Shown here in pieces: positions 1-7,772 of a stretch of DNA of 64,000 nt. The DNA lies in the NCBI RefSeq assembly GCF_001665605.1, contig NZ_LZSV01000035.1, forward strand, positions 310,001 through 374,000, given 5' to 3'. Within the stretch, counting starts at the first letter, position 1; every line of letters starts with the position of its first letter. This DNA comes from Mycobacterium sp. 852014-50255_SCH5639931. GTDB lineage: Bacteria; Actinomycetota; Actinomycetes; Mycobacteriales; Mycobacteriaceae. Made by a program: the position numbers and the translations under genes. Under the pieces are notes generated by a model. That model made no database searches and was not told the origin of the DNA. It worked only from the letters and a program-made list of their open reading frames with translations.

Positions 1-88
1 TGGTTAAGCGGGTTCTCCTGTGTGCGTCACGCTGCAATTCAGCGATCGGGGCGGGATGCCCGGATCCGGTTTTGCCTCGCGTGTATGA

Positions 89-117
89 CCACCAAGCGAT
101 GCGTAATCGCTCGGTGG
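89..117 (-). terminator. Hairpin downstream of the SnoaL-like gene
   Basis: Two 12-base arms (89-100 and 106-117) pair at 11 of 12 positions around a 5-base loop. The hairpin sits about 60 bases past the stop codon of the minus-strand gene that ends at 178, so it probably ends that transcript. There is no T-run, as is usual in mycobacteria. The rest of 1-88 shows no gene. Confidence 0.4.
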
Positions 118-177
118 ACAGCCGCCCATTGTGCCAGAACGGGGCGCCGCGCCAGAAATCCGCTCGATCGTCCCGGC

Positions 178-597
178 CTACATGACCTTCTGGAAGACCT
201 TGGTCTCGACCCGGCGGGTCATCCGCCAGCCCTCGGACGTGCGGGCGAACTCGTCGTCGTACCAGAGCCCGCAGAACAGCACCTGATCCTTGTCCCCGCC
301 GAGCACCATCGGGTTGAAGCAGATCACCCGCGAGGAGGCCTTATCCCCGTCGATCCGCACCGAGAAGTTGCCCAGCATGTGCGCATACACCGGGAAGTTC
401 GGCAGCACCTCCGACAGCCACTTCTTGACCTCCGGGTAGTGGCCCTCGATGCCGCCGAGTGCGGTGTAGTCGATGTACGCGTCTTCCGTGAACACCTGGT
501 CGAGGTCGTCGAATCGGCGCTGGTCAATGGCGGTGGAATAGTCCACCAGAAGCTGCTGGATCTCTAAGCGGTCGGAAATCTCGGCCAGGCTCAACAT
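178..597 (-). CDS. SnoaL-like / NTF2-fold protein (Rv2910c-type)
   Basis: This 139-residue protein has the pattern of the SnoaL-like NTF2 superfamily. An N-terminal helix (LAEISDRLEIQQLLVDY) is followed by an R-F-D-D-L-D-QVFTEDAYIDY segment and a C-terminal sheet ending in TRRVETKVFQKV. Members of this fold are small-molecule isomerases, hydratases or dehydratases, or non-enzymatic binding proteins; the substrate cannot be read from sequence. The ATG at 597 starts at the conserved helix; the reading frame continues upstream to 810, but that extension is low-complexity and lies antisense to dacB2. Its start codon lies about 60 bases from the divergent dacB2 start, so both promoters share a short region. 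Confidence 0.75.
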   Translation of the reverse strand: MLSLAEISDRLEIQQLLVDYSTAIDQRRFDDLDQVFTEDAYIDYTALGGIEGHYPEVKKWLSEVLPNFPVYAHMLGNFSVRIDGDKASSRVICFNPMVLGGDKDQVLFCGLWYDDEFARTSEGWRMTRRVETKVFQKVM

Positions 598-641
598 GCA
601 TCGGACAGTACTGAAAATCGACGCCGAACAGGCCCGGAAGT

Positions 642-647
642 TAGACT
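642..647 (+). promoter_or_regulatory. Possible -10 element for dacB2 (leaderless)
   Basis: TAGACT lies 8 bases before the dacB2 ATG at 656. A -10 hexamer this close would make the transcript start at or beside the ATG, as in the leaderless messages common in mycobacteria. No convincing -35 is visible. Confidence 0.3.
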
Positions 648-655
648 TTCGGCCC

Positions 656-1531
656 ATGCGCAAGGTCATGGCCGCAGCCGCGGCCCTGCTCACGGTGGGG
701 GCGTGCGGTGCGACCGTCCCCACGGCCTGGGCCGACAGCATGCAGCCGGTGGGCTCGGTGCCGATCCCGGACGGCCCGGCCCAGACTTGGATCGTCGCCG
801 ATCTCGACACCGGTCAGGTGCTGGCCGGCCGCGACCAGAACGTGGCCCACCCGCCAGCTAGCACCATCAAGACGCTGCTGGCCCAGGTGGTCCTCGACTC
901 GGTGAGCCTGGACTCCACCGTCGTCGCCGACGCCGCCGACACCCAGGTGGAATGCAATTGCGTCGGCATCAAACCGGGCCGCACCTACACCGCGCGTCAG
1001 CTTCTCGACGGCCTGCTGCTGGTCTCGGGTAACGACGCCGCCAACACGCTGGCGCACATGCTGGGCGGGCCCGACGTCACGGTCGCCAAGATGAACGCCA
1101 AGGCCGCGTCGCTCGGCGCGACGAGCACCCATGCCGCGACGCCGTCCGGGCTCGACGGGCCCGGTGGATCCGGGTCATCGACCGCGCACGACCTGGCCGT
1201 CATCTTCCGCGCCGCGATGGCCAACCCGGTGTTCGCGCAGATCACTGCCGAGCCGTCGGCGATGTTCCCCGGCGATCACGGGGATCAACCGATCACCAAT
1301 CAGGACGAGCTGTTGCAGCGCTACCCCGGCGCGATCGGCGGCAAGACCGGGTTCACCAACGCGGCCCGCAAGACCTTCGTCGGGGCCGCCGCCCGCGGTG
1401 GCCGCCGGCTGGTCATCGCCATGATGTACGGGCTGCTCAAAGAGGGCGGCCCGACGTACTGGGACCAGGCGGCGACGTTGTTCGACTGGGGATTCGCGCA
1501 GAGCCCGCAGTCCAGCATCGGCTCGCTGTAG
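656..1531 (+). CDS. dacB2: D-alanyl-D-alanine carboxypeptidase DacB2
   Basis: A 291-residue secreted penicillin-binding protein of the S11 peptidase family, which trims the terminal D-Ala from peptidoglycan stem peptides outside the membrane. The N-terminus (MRKVMAAAAALL, ending AWA before DS) is a signal peptide, which is why the internal ATG at 656 is preferred over an in-frame ATG at 596 that would precede it with 20 charged residues. All three active-site motifs are present: SxxK (STIK, Ser69), SxN (SGN, Ser124) and KTG (Lys230). The stop codon abuts that of the convergent TetR gene. Confidence 0.9.
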   Translation: MRKVMAAAAALLTVGACGATVPTAWADSMQPVGSVPIPDGPAQTWIVADLDTGQVLAGRDQNVAHPPASTIKTLLAQVVLDSVSLDSTVVADAADTQVECNCVGIKPGRTYTARQLLDGLLLVSGNDAANTLAHMLGGPDVTVAKMNAKAASLGATSTHAATPSGLDGPGGSGSSTAHDLAVIFRAAMANPVFAQITAEPSAMFPGDHGDQPITNQDELLQRYPGAIGGKTGFTNAARKTFVGAAARGGRRLVIAMMYGLLKEGGPTYWDQAATLFDWGFAQSPQSSIGSL

Positions 1532-2140
1532 CTATCCCGCCAGGCCCGCGTCCGGCGCCGCCGCGGACAGCAGCGTCATCAGCATCGGGATCCGTTGCTC
1601 GGCGATCTGCGGCTGTGGCAGCACCCCCTCCACCACCGCGGCCCCGTCGAACACGTTGGTCAGCAACGCGACCAGAACCGGGAACGTTTCCTCGGGGAAG
1701 CTTTCGGCCCCGGGCAGCGTACGGGCGGCATCGTGAATCTTCGCCGAGTACTGGCGCAGCTCGGTTTGCAAAGTGGCCCTGAGCTTTTCGTCGGTGCGCG
1801 CGGCGACCAACAGTTCGTACAGCACGGCATTGCTCGGGGCGGCGGTGATGTCGCGGAGTATCGCCAGGGCGGCTTCGAGCGCCGGCCGATCGGCCGGTAT
1901 TTCGGCGACCCGCTTGGTGAACGTCTCGAGCTGCCGACGCAGCACCTCCGACGCCGTGGCGGCCATGAAATCGCCCATCGTCTCGAAGTGCCGGAACAGG
2001 GCGCCCACCGACACCCCGGCGCGCTTGGTGATCACGGCCGCCGACGCCCGGGCGTATCCGACCTCGATGATGGTGGCGATGCAGGCGTCGAGAAGCCGTC
2101 CCACGGTCTCTTCCCGACGCTGCTGCTGTGTTCTGGCCAC
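1532..2140 (-). CDS. TetR-family transcriptional regulator
   Basis: A 202-residue TetR-type repressor. The N-terminal helix-turn-helix is clear (ITKRAGVSVGALFRHF, about residues 37-52), followed by a helical ligand-binding domain with no recognisable ligand signature. The GTG start lies 1 base after the stop codon of the upstream aminoacylase gene, so the two are one transcript. A TetR-like inverted repeat lies upstream of that operon (3976-3990), so autoregulation is likely by inference. This corresponds in position to Rv2912c. Confidence 0.88.
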   Translation of the reverse strand: MARTQQQRREETVGRLLDACIATIIEVGYARASAAVITKRAGVSVGALFRHFETMGDFMAATASEVLRRQLETFTKRVAEIPADRPALEAALAILRDITAAPSNAVLYELLVAARTDEKLRATLQTELRQYSAKIHDAARTLPGAESFPEETFPVLVALLTNVFDGAAVVEGVLPQPQIAEQRIPMLMTLLSAAAPDAGLAG

Positions 2141-2141
2141 G

Positions 2142-3932
2142 TCAGCCCCCGATTTTCAGGGCGCTCCGGCCCCGGTGCCGCTGGCCCGCGCGCAGGTAGC
2201 GGCCCGATTTCACGGTCCGGCCGTAGCCGTCCCTGAACTGGCCACCGCGGAAGACGACGGCGCCGCCCACACCGGTCGCGACGACGGCGTCGTCGTTGCG
2301 ATTGACCATGCGCCGCAAGCCCCCGTAGAACGGCACCTCCTCCTCGTAGTAGCCCTCGACCGCTTCGTTGAGGCCGGCCGGGTCGATCACCACGAAGTCC
2401 GCGCGGTCGCCCTGCCGCAGCGTGCCGGCGTCGACGCCGAACCACTCGCCGAGTTCGCCGGTCAGGCGATGCACCGCCTGCTCGGTGGACATGAACGGTG
2501 TGCCGGCGCGGTGGGCGTCCCGGACCCGCTTGAGCAGTTTCACCGGGAAGTTGTAGAAGGCCATGTTGCGCAGGTGCGCACCGGCATCCGAGAAGCCCAT
2601 GTGCACGCTGCCCTCATTGGCGAGCGCGTTGAGCAACTTTGGGCGGTGGTTGGCCACGACGGTCGTCCACCGGACGTTGCGTTCGCCGTTCTCGACGAGC
2701 ACGTCCAGGAACGCGTCGAGCGGGTGCAGCTTGCGCTCGTCGGCGATGGCCCCAAAGCTCTTGCCTATCAACGATTCATCGGGGCACTCGACGATTACCG
2801 CGTCGTGGAAGTCGCGGTGCCACAACGACGGTCCGAGTTTGATCCGGTCGAACTCCTTGCGGAACTTCCGGCGGTATTCCTTATCGGCCAGTAACTCGTT
2901 GCGCTCCAACTGGTCCCGCAGGTGCAGGGCGGCCGTTCCGGCGCCGAACTCCTCGAAGACCGGCAGATCGATTCCGTCGGAGTACAACTCGAACGGCACC
3001 GGCAGATGCTGGAATCGCACGCTGGCGCCCAGCAGCTTGTTCAGCAAGCGGGTCCCCGGGCCGAAGACGTATACCGACAGCGGCATCGACTTGGCATCGG
3101 CGGATACCAGCATGCTCATGCGAACGCCCTTGCCGCGGTTGAGGATCCGGCTGCTGGCCAGGAAGAAGAGCATTCCGGACGACGGCTTCGCCACGTTGGG
3201 CGCGCTCTGCAGCATGCGGCCGCGCTTGCGCAGCACCTTGATGAGCCTGCGGCGCTCGCGCCAGGTCGCGAAGGTGGACGGCAGCGCCCGCGACCGGAAG
3301 CGCTCACCGTCGAGCTTGTCGATGGCCGCGTCCATCCCCGACATGCCGAGCACCCCGGCGTCGAGCGCCTCCTCGAGCAGGGCCGCCATCTGCTCCAGCT
3401 CGGCGGCGGTGGGCGAGACGGTGGCGTCGGTGGCCCGGTCGAGCCCGAGCACCGCGGTCCGCAGGTCCGAATGGCCAAGCAGCGAGCCGATATTCGGCCC
3501 GAGCGGGAGGGCGTCGATCGCCTTGATGTATTCGGCCGCGGTGGACCACGTCTTGTCCTGCAGCGCGCCGTAGACGAACTCGCGGGGCACGGCCTCGACG
3601 CGGCTGAAGAGGTCGGCGGCGTCCTCGGAGCTGGCATAGACCGTCGACAACGAGCAGTTCCCGAGCAACACGGTGGTGACACCGTGCCGCACGGACTCCC
3701 GCAGACCCGGGTCCAGCAGCACCTCGGCGTCGTAGTGGGTGTGCACGTCGATGAAGCCGGGCACGATCCACTTGCCGGCCGCGTCGATCACCTCGGGGCA
3801 GCCCGTCTCATCCAGCGGCCCGTCCGACACAGTGGCCACCACGCCGTCACGAATACCCAGCGTGCGGGTCTGCGGCGCGCTGCCGGTGCCGTCGAACCAC
3901 AGCCCTTCGCGAATGATCACGTCGTAAGCCAC
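2142..3932 (-). CDS. N-acyl-D-amino-acid deacylase family amidohydrolase
   Basis: A 596-residue metal-dependent amidohydrolase of the D-aminoacylase group (Rv2913c-type). Seen: the metal-ligand motif HTHYD near residue 70, a late DAGAH motif, and a C-terminal VVIDPAGL segment typical of the small beta-sandwich that closes the barrel. The family removes acyl groups from D-amino acids or opens cyclic imides; the real substrate here is unknown. The GTG at 3932 is chosen because GGAGG lies 5 bases upstream; an in-frame codon at 3980 would add 16 unrelated residues. The TetR regulator follows after 1 base. Confidence 0.85.
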   Translation of the reverse strand: MAYDVIIREGLWFDGTGSAPQTRTLGIRDGVVATVSDGPLDETGCPEVIDAAGKWIVPGFIDVHTHYDAEVLLDPGLRESVRHGVTTVLLGNCSLSTVYASSEDAADLFSRVEAVPREFVYGALQDKTWSTAAEYIKAIDALPLGPNIGSLLGHSDLRTAVLGLDRATDATVSPTAAELEQMAALLEEALDAGVLGMSGMDAAIDKLDGERFRSRALPSTFATWRERRRLIKVLRKRGRMLQSAPNVAKPSSGMLFFLASSRILNRGKGVRMSMLVSADAKSMPLSVYVFGPGTRLLNKLLGASVRFQHLPVPFELYSDGIDLPVFEEFGAGTAALHLRDQLERNELLADKEYRRKFRKEFDRIKLGPSLWHRDFHDAVIVECPDESLIGKSFGAIADERKLHPLDAFLDVLVENGERNVRWTTVVANHRPKLLNALANEGSVHMGFSDAGAHLRNMAFYNFPVKLLKRVRDAHRAGTPFMSTEQAVHRLTGELGEWFGVDAGTLRQGDRADFVVIDPAGLNEAVEGYYEEEVPFYGGLRRMVNRNDDAVVATGVGGAVVFRGGQFRDGYGRTVKSGRYLRAGQRHRGRSALKIGG

Positions 3933-3975
3933 TTTTGCCTCCAGTCGTCGTGGTGACATGGAACGTAACATAGAT

Positions 3976-3990
3976 AGCAAGCACTCGCAA
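3976..3990. promoter_or_regulatory. Candidate TetR operator upstream of aminoacylase-tetR
   Basis: AGCAAGCACTCGCAA contains the near-palindrome GCAAG-CA-CTCGC (one mismatch), which resembles the AGCAAG/CTTGCT half-sites of several mycobacterial TetR repressors. It lies about 45 bases upstream of the aminoacylase start. Reading it as the site of the TetR encoded in the same operon is inference. Confidence 0.3.
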
Positions 3991-4040
3991 TCTTTCCTGG
4001 AATTCGGCGTGTCAGCCCCGTGAACAGGCCCGATTCCGGG

Positions 4041-5126
4041 CTACGTCGGCGAGCGGAACGCCTTGCCACGCAAAATCACCAGGTCCGGACGGTGCAGCGC
4101 GGCCGCGCCCGACCGCGGATCGTCCGCGTAGCACAGCAGGTCGGCGGATGCGCCGTGATCCAGCCCGGGGCGGCCCAGCCAGCGACGGGCGTCCCAGCAC
4201 CCCGCGCCCAACGCATCGGTCGGGCTCAGTCCGATGCCCTTGAGCGCTTCGATCTCGTCGGCGATGCGCCCGGGCGCGACCATGGTGCCGGCGTCACTGC
4301 CGGCGTAGATCGGCACGCCCGCATCACGGGCCGCGGCGATCCGCGACAGGCCGCGTGCATGCAGGTCGCGCATGTGGGCGGCGTAGGTCGGATACTTCGC
4401 GGCGGCGGCGTCCGCGATACCCGGGAAATTCTCGACGATGTTGACCAGCGTGGGGACCAAAACGGTTCCGTGCTCGACCATCAGCGCGATGGTGTCATCG
4501 GTGAGGCCGGTGCCGTGTTCGATGCAGTCGATGCCGGCCTTGACCAGCCCCGGCAGCGCGTCCTCACTGAAGACGTGCGCGGTGACCCGGGCGCCATGGG
4601 TGTGTGCGGTGTCGATGGCGGCCTTGAGCACGTCGTCGGACCACAGCGGGGCGAGGTCGCCGACGCTGCGATCGATCCAGTCGCCGACCAGCTTGATCCA
4701 GCCATCGCCACGCCGCGCCTCTTCCGCCACCGCCTCGGGCAGTTGCCACTCGTCTTCCAGCTCGCGTGAGAAACCCGCCGCATACCGCTTGGGCCGGGCC
4801 AGATGTTTTCCGGCCCGGATGATGCGTGGCAGATCCTCGTGGTCGTCGAGGCTGCGGGTGTCGGTGGGTGAGCCGCAGTCTCGCAACAGCAGCGCACCGA
4901 CGTCGCGTTCGATCTCGGCCTGGGCGATCGCCTCGTCGAGCGGAATCTCGCCGTGCTCGCCGAGCCCGACGTGGCAGTGCGCGTCCACCAGGCCGGGGAT
5001 GATCCAGCCGCCGTCAAAGACGGTGTCGGCCCTCGCGACCGGTTCGGTGCTGATGCGCCCGTCGACGATCCACAGCTCGGTTGGGGTCTCGTCCGGCAGC
5101 CCGACACCTCGCACGTGCATGCGCAC
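4041..5126 (-). CDS. Amidohydrolase (imidazolonepropionase-like, Rv2915c-type)
   Basis: A 361-residue metal-dependent hydrolase. Seen: the HxH motif (DAHCHVG, about residue 50), a barrel strand ending in KLVGDW (likely the carboxylated-lysine or equivalent metal ligand), HVFSEDA and IEHGTGL with the later His ligands, and AGSDAG with the catalytic Asp. The substrate is not known. Start: GTG at 5126, with an in-frame ATG at 5120 almost equally possible; neither has a clear ribosome site. In M. tuberculosis the kinase pknI sits between this gene and the preceding aminoacylase; here that space is only about 110 bases and holds no gene. Confidence 0.82.
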   Translation of the reverse strand: MRMHVRGVGLPDETPTELWIVDGRISTEPVARADTVFDGGWIIPGLVDAHCHVGLGEHGEIPLDEAIAQAEIERDVGALLLRDCGSPTDTRSLDDHEDLPRIIRAGKHLARPKRYAAGFSRELEDEWQLPEAVAEEARRGDGWIKLVGDWIDRSVGDLAPLWSDDVLKAAIDTAHTHGARVTAHVFSEDALPGLVKAGIDCIEHGTGLTDDTIALMVEHGTVLVPTLVNIVENFPGIADAAAAKYPTYAAHMRDLHARGLSRIAAARDAGVPIYAGSDAGTMVAPGRIADEIEALKGIGLSPTDALGAGCWDARRWLGRPGLDHGASADLLCYADDPRSGAAALHRPDLVILRGKAFRSPT

Positions 5127-5132
5127 GGCGGG

Positions 5133-6698
5133 TTAGTTTCGTCCCGGGTTGCCTGGGAACTTGAGTTTGGACAGGTCGAAGTCCGCCAGCCCGGGCGGCA
5201 GCTCGTTGAGGCCTTCGGGCATGTGCGATAGGTCGGGGAATCCGCCCGGCATGCCCGGCATTCCGGCGCCGAGCGGGTTCCTGGCCTTGGGCGGCGTCGG
5301 GCCGCGCCCGCCCTTCTTGCCCTTCTTGCCCTTGCCGCCCTTGGCCTTTCGGGTCGCCGACTTGCGACCCATGCCGGGGATGCCCAAGCCGCCAAGCATC
5401 GACGACATCATCTTGCGGGCCTCGAAGAAGCGGTCCACCAGCTGGTTCACCTCGGACACCGAGACGCCGGACCCGTTGGCGATGCGCAGCCGCCGCGACG
5501 CGTTGATGATCTTCGGGTCGGCCCGTTCTTGGGGCGTCATGCCGCGGATGATGGCCTGCAGGCGGTCGAGTTGCTTGTCGTCGACCTGGGCCAGCGCGTC
5601 CTTCATCTGTCCGGCCCCGGGCAGCATGCCCAGCAGGTTGCCGATCGGACCCATCTTGCGGATGGCGAGCATCTGCTCGAGGAAGTCCTCCAGCGTCAGC
5701 TCGCCGGTGCCGATCTTGGCGGCGGCGGCCTCGGCCTGCTCGGCGTCGAAGACCTGCTCGGCCTGTTCGATCAGGCTCAGCACGTCGCCCATGCCCAGGA
5801 TGCGGCCGGCCATCCGGTCGGGGTGGAAGACGTCGAAGTCCTCGAGCTTCTCGCCGGTGGAGGCGAAAAGGATTGGGACGCCGGTCACCTCACGGACGGA
5901 CAACGCGGCACCACCGCGGGCGTCACCGTCGAGCTTGGTCAACACCACCCCGGTGAAGCCGACGCCCTCGCGGAACGCCTCGGCAGTGGTGACGGCGTCC
6001 TGACCGATCATCGCGTCCAGGACGAACAGGACTTCGTCGGGATTCACGGCGTCGCGGATGGCCGCGGCCTGGGCCATCAGTTCGTCGTCGATGCCCAGCC
6101 GGCCGGCGGTGTCGACGATGACGACGTCGTGGTGCTTCGCCCGGGCTTCGGCGAGGCCGGCGGCCGCGACGGCGACCGGGTCGCCGGGCCCCGACTCGGG
6201 GGACTCGCCGGGGTGGGGCGCGAACACCGGTACCCCGGCGCGCTCACCGACGACTTGCAGCTGGTTCACCGCGGCGGGCCGCTGCAGGTCGCACGCCACC
6301 AGCAGCGGGGTGTGCCCCTGGCCGCGCAGCCAGGCGGCCAGCTTGCCGGCCAGCGACGTCTTACCGGAACCCTGCAGACCGGCGAGCATCACCACGGTCG
6401 GCGGCGTCTTGGCGAAGGCCAGCTGGCGGGTCTCCCCACCGAGGATGCCGATGAGCTCTTCGTTGACGATCTTGACGACCTGCTGCGCCGGGTTGAGGGC
6501 ACCGGAGACCTCGGCGCCCCGGGCGCGGTCCTTGATCCGGGTGACGAACGCGCGCACCACGGGCAATGACACGTCGGCTTCCAGCAGCGCCAGCCGGATC
6601 TCGCGGGTGGTGGCCTCGATGTCGGCGTCGGTCAGTCGACCCTTGCCGCGTAGTCCCTGAAGGGCACCGGTCAACCGGTCGGACAGCGATTCAAACAC
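5133..6698 (-). CDS. ffh: Signal recognition particle protein Ffh
   Basis: A 521-residue SRP54 GTPase that binds signal peptides on ribosomes with 4.5S RNA and delivers them to FtsY. Domains in order: N helical bundle (1-90), G domain with P-loop GLQGSGKT (107-114), DTAGR and TKLDGDARGG motifs, then the methionine-rich M domain from about 300. The tail is unusual but typical of actinobacteria: a Lys/Gly-rich stretch followed by a Pro/Met/Gly-rich end. GTG start. The receptor gene ftsY is about 7 kb away in this same window. Stop codon is 6 bases before the next amidohydrolase start. Confidence 0.95.
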   Translation of the reverse strand: MFESLSDRLTGALQGLRGKGRLTDADIEATTREIRLALLEADVSLPVVRAFVTRIKDRARGAEVSGALNPAQQVVKIVNEELIGILGGETRQLAFAKTPPTVVMLAGLQGSGKTSLAGKLAAWLRGQGHTPLLVACDLQRPAAVNQLQVVGERAGVPVFAPHPGESPESGPGDPVAVAAAGLAEARAKHHDVVIVDTAGRLGIDDELMAQAAAIRDAVNPDEVLFVLDAMIGQDAVTTAEAFREGVGFTGVVLTKLDGDARGGAALSVREVTGVPILFASTGEKLEDFDVFHPDRMAGRILGMGDVLSLIEQAEQVFDAEQAEAAAAKIGTGELTLEDFLEQMLAIRKMGPIGNLLGMLPGAGQMKDALAQVDDKQLDRLQAIIRGMTPQERADPKIINASRRLRIANGSGVSVSEVNQLVDRFFEARKMMSSMLGGLGIPGMGRKSATRKAKGGKGKKGKKGGRGPTPPKARNPLGAGMPGMPGGFPDLSHMPEGLNELPPGLADFDLSKLKFPGNPGRN

Positions 6699-6750
6699 CC
6701 CGCCAGCCTAGTGGTAGTCCAGCCTGGCCGGCCCGCCACCGCCCATCGAC

Positions 6751-6809
6751 CGCGACTCTGCAACCACGCACACGACACGCCGATAAAGGTGTGCCCAGTT
6801 TCAGTCTCG
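6751..6809. repeat. Dispersed intergenic repeat, copy 1 (degenerate)
   Basis: This 59-base segment between ffh and the hydrolase gene aligns without gaps to 61424-61482, with about 47 identical positions. The shared core is GCACACGACACGCCG, then 5 variable bases, then GGTGTGC, then TTCAGTCTCG. In copy 2 the two halves form a perfect 17-base stem; here several stem positions have changed and only part can pair. Confidence 0.55.
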
Positions 6810-6873
6810 CCGAGACGGCAAGCGGGTTTGAATGGTCGAGCGAACCAAAACGCCGCCGAACGAGGTGAAGCTC

Positions 6874-7668
6874 ATGCTCGAGGTGATCGACAAGGGATCT
6901 TGCAGCCAAGACCATCCGGTGCCGCTGCTCTTCGTGCACGGCGGCTGGCACGGCGCGTGGTGCTGGGAGCACTTCCTGGACTTCTTCGCCGACGCGGGCT
7001 ACCGCGCGGTCGCGATGAGCCTGCGGGGACACGGCGCCAGTCCGACGGCCAAGCCGCTGCACAAGGTTTCCATCGCCGACTACATCGACGACCTCCGTTC
7101 GGTGGCCGACGAACTGGGCGGAGGCCCCGTGCTGATAGGCCATTCGCTGGGTGGCTTCGTCATCCAGCGCCACCTCGAAACACGCAGCGCCCCGGCGGCG
7201 GTCCTGGTGGGCTCCGTGCCGCCGCAGGGCGTGCTCAGGTTGGCGGTGCGTGTCTGGCGTCGCCGACCATCGATGACGATGGGAGCCTGGGCCGACCCCA
7301 CGCTGCTGAAGTTCCTCGCCACCCCCACCCTTACCCGCGAGTACCTCTTCTGCGCCGACACACCGGAGGCGGTGGTCCAATCCTGCATGCAGCGCGCCGG
7401 AGCCGAAAGCATCCGCGCCGCCATGACCGATCCGATGGTCCGCCGCGTCAGAACCCGTCGGGTGACCACGCCGATCCTGGTCCTCGGCGCCGAGCACGAC
7501 GGCTTCGTCAGCGTCGGCGACGTGCGGGCCACGGCGCGCGCCTACCGGACCGAGCCGGAATTCTTCCCGATGGGCCACAACATGATGCTCGAGCCGGGGT
7601 GGGCTGACGTCGCGCAACGCATCCACGGCTGGCTGCAGACCCGCGACGTCGCGGGCATGCCACGGTAA
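6874..7668 (+). CDS. Alpha/beta-fold hydrolase
   Basis: A 264-residue serine hydrolase of the AB-hydrolase 6 type. Seen: oxyanion loop HGGWHGAWCW, nucleophile elbow GHSLGG, the Asp-bearing strand LGAEHDGFVS and the late His in GHNMML, giving a full catalytic triad. Substrate unknown; esters or lactones are typical. The ATG at 6874 is chosen because GAGGTG lies 6 bases upstream; an in-frame ATG at 6832 has no ribosome site. Not present at this spot in M. tuberculosis, where ffh is next to the helicase gene. Confidence 0.8.
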   Translation: MLEVIDKGSCSQDHPVPLLFVHGGWHGAWCWEHFLDFFADAGYRAVAMSLRGHGASPTAKPLHKVSIADYIDDLRSVADELGGGPVLIGHSLGGFVIQRHLETRSAPAAVLVGSVPPQGVLRLAVRVWRRRPSMTMGAWADPTLLKFLATPTLTREYLFCADTPEAVVQSCMQRAGAESIRAAMTDPMVRRVRTRRVTTPILVLGAEHDGFVSVGDVRATARAYRTEPEFFPMGHNMMLEPGWADVAQRIHGWLQTRDVAGMPR

Positions 7669-7709
7669 CCGCATCCGAGTCGTTACTGCGCCGAAAAGCG
7701 TTGGCGTGC

Positions 7710-7715
7710 TAGATT
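7710..7715 (+). promoter_or_regulatory. Possible extended -10 for the helicase gene
   Basis: TGC-TAGATT resembles an extended -10 element (TGN then TANNNT), about 58 bases upstream of the helicase ATG. No good -35 is seen, which is common for extended -10 promoters. Confidence 0.3.
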
Positions 7716-7772
7716 TCACAGCCACCGCTTCACCACTCTGGCTGCGTCGACAATTACAACAAACGGGGGGAA

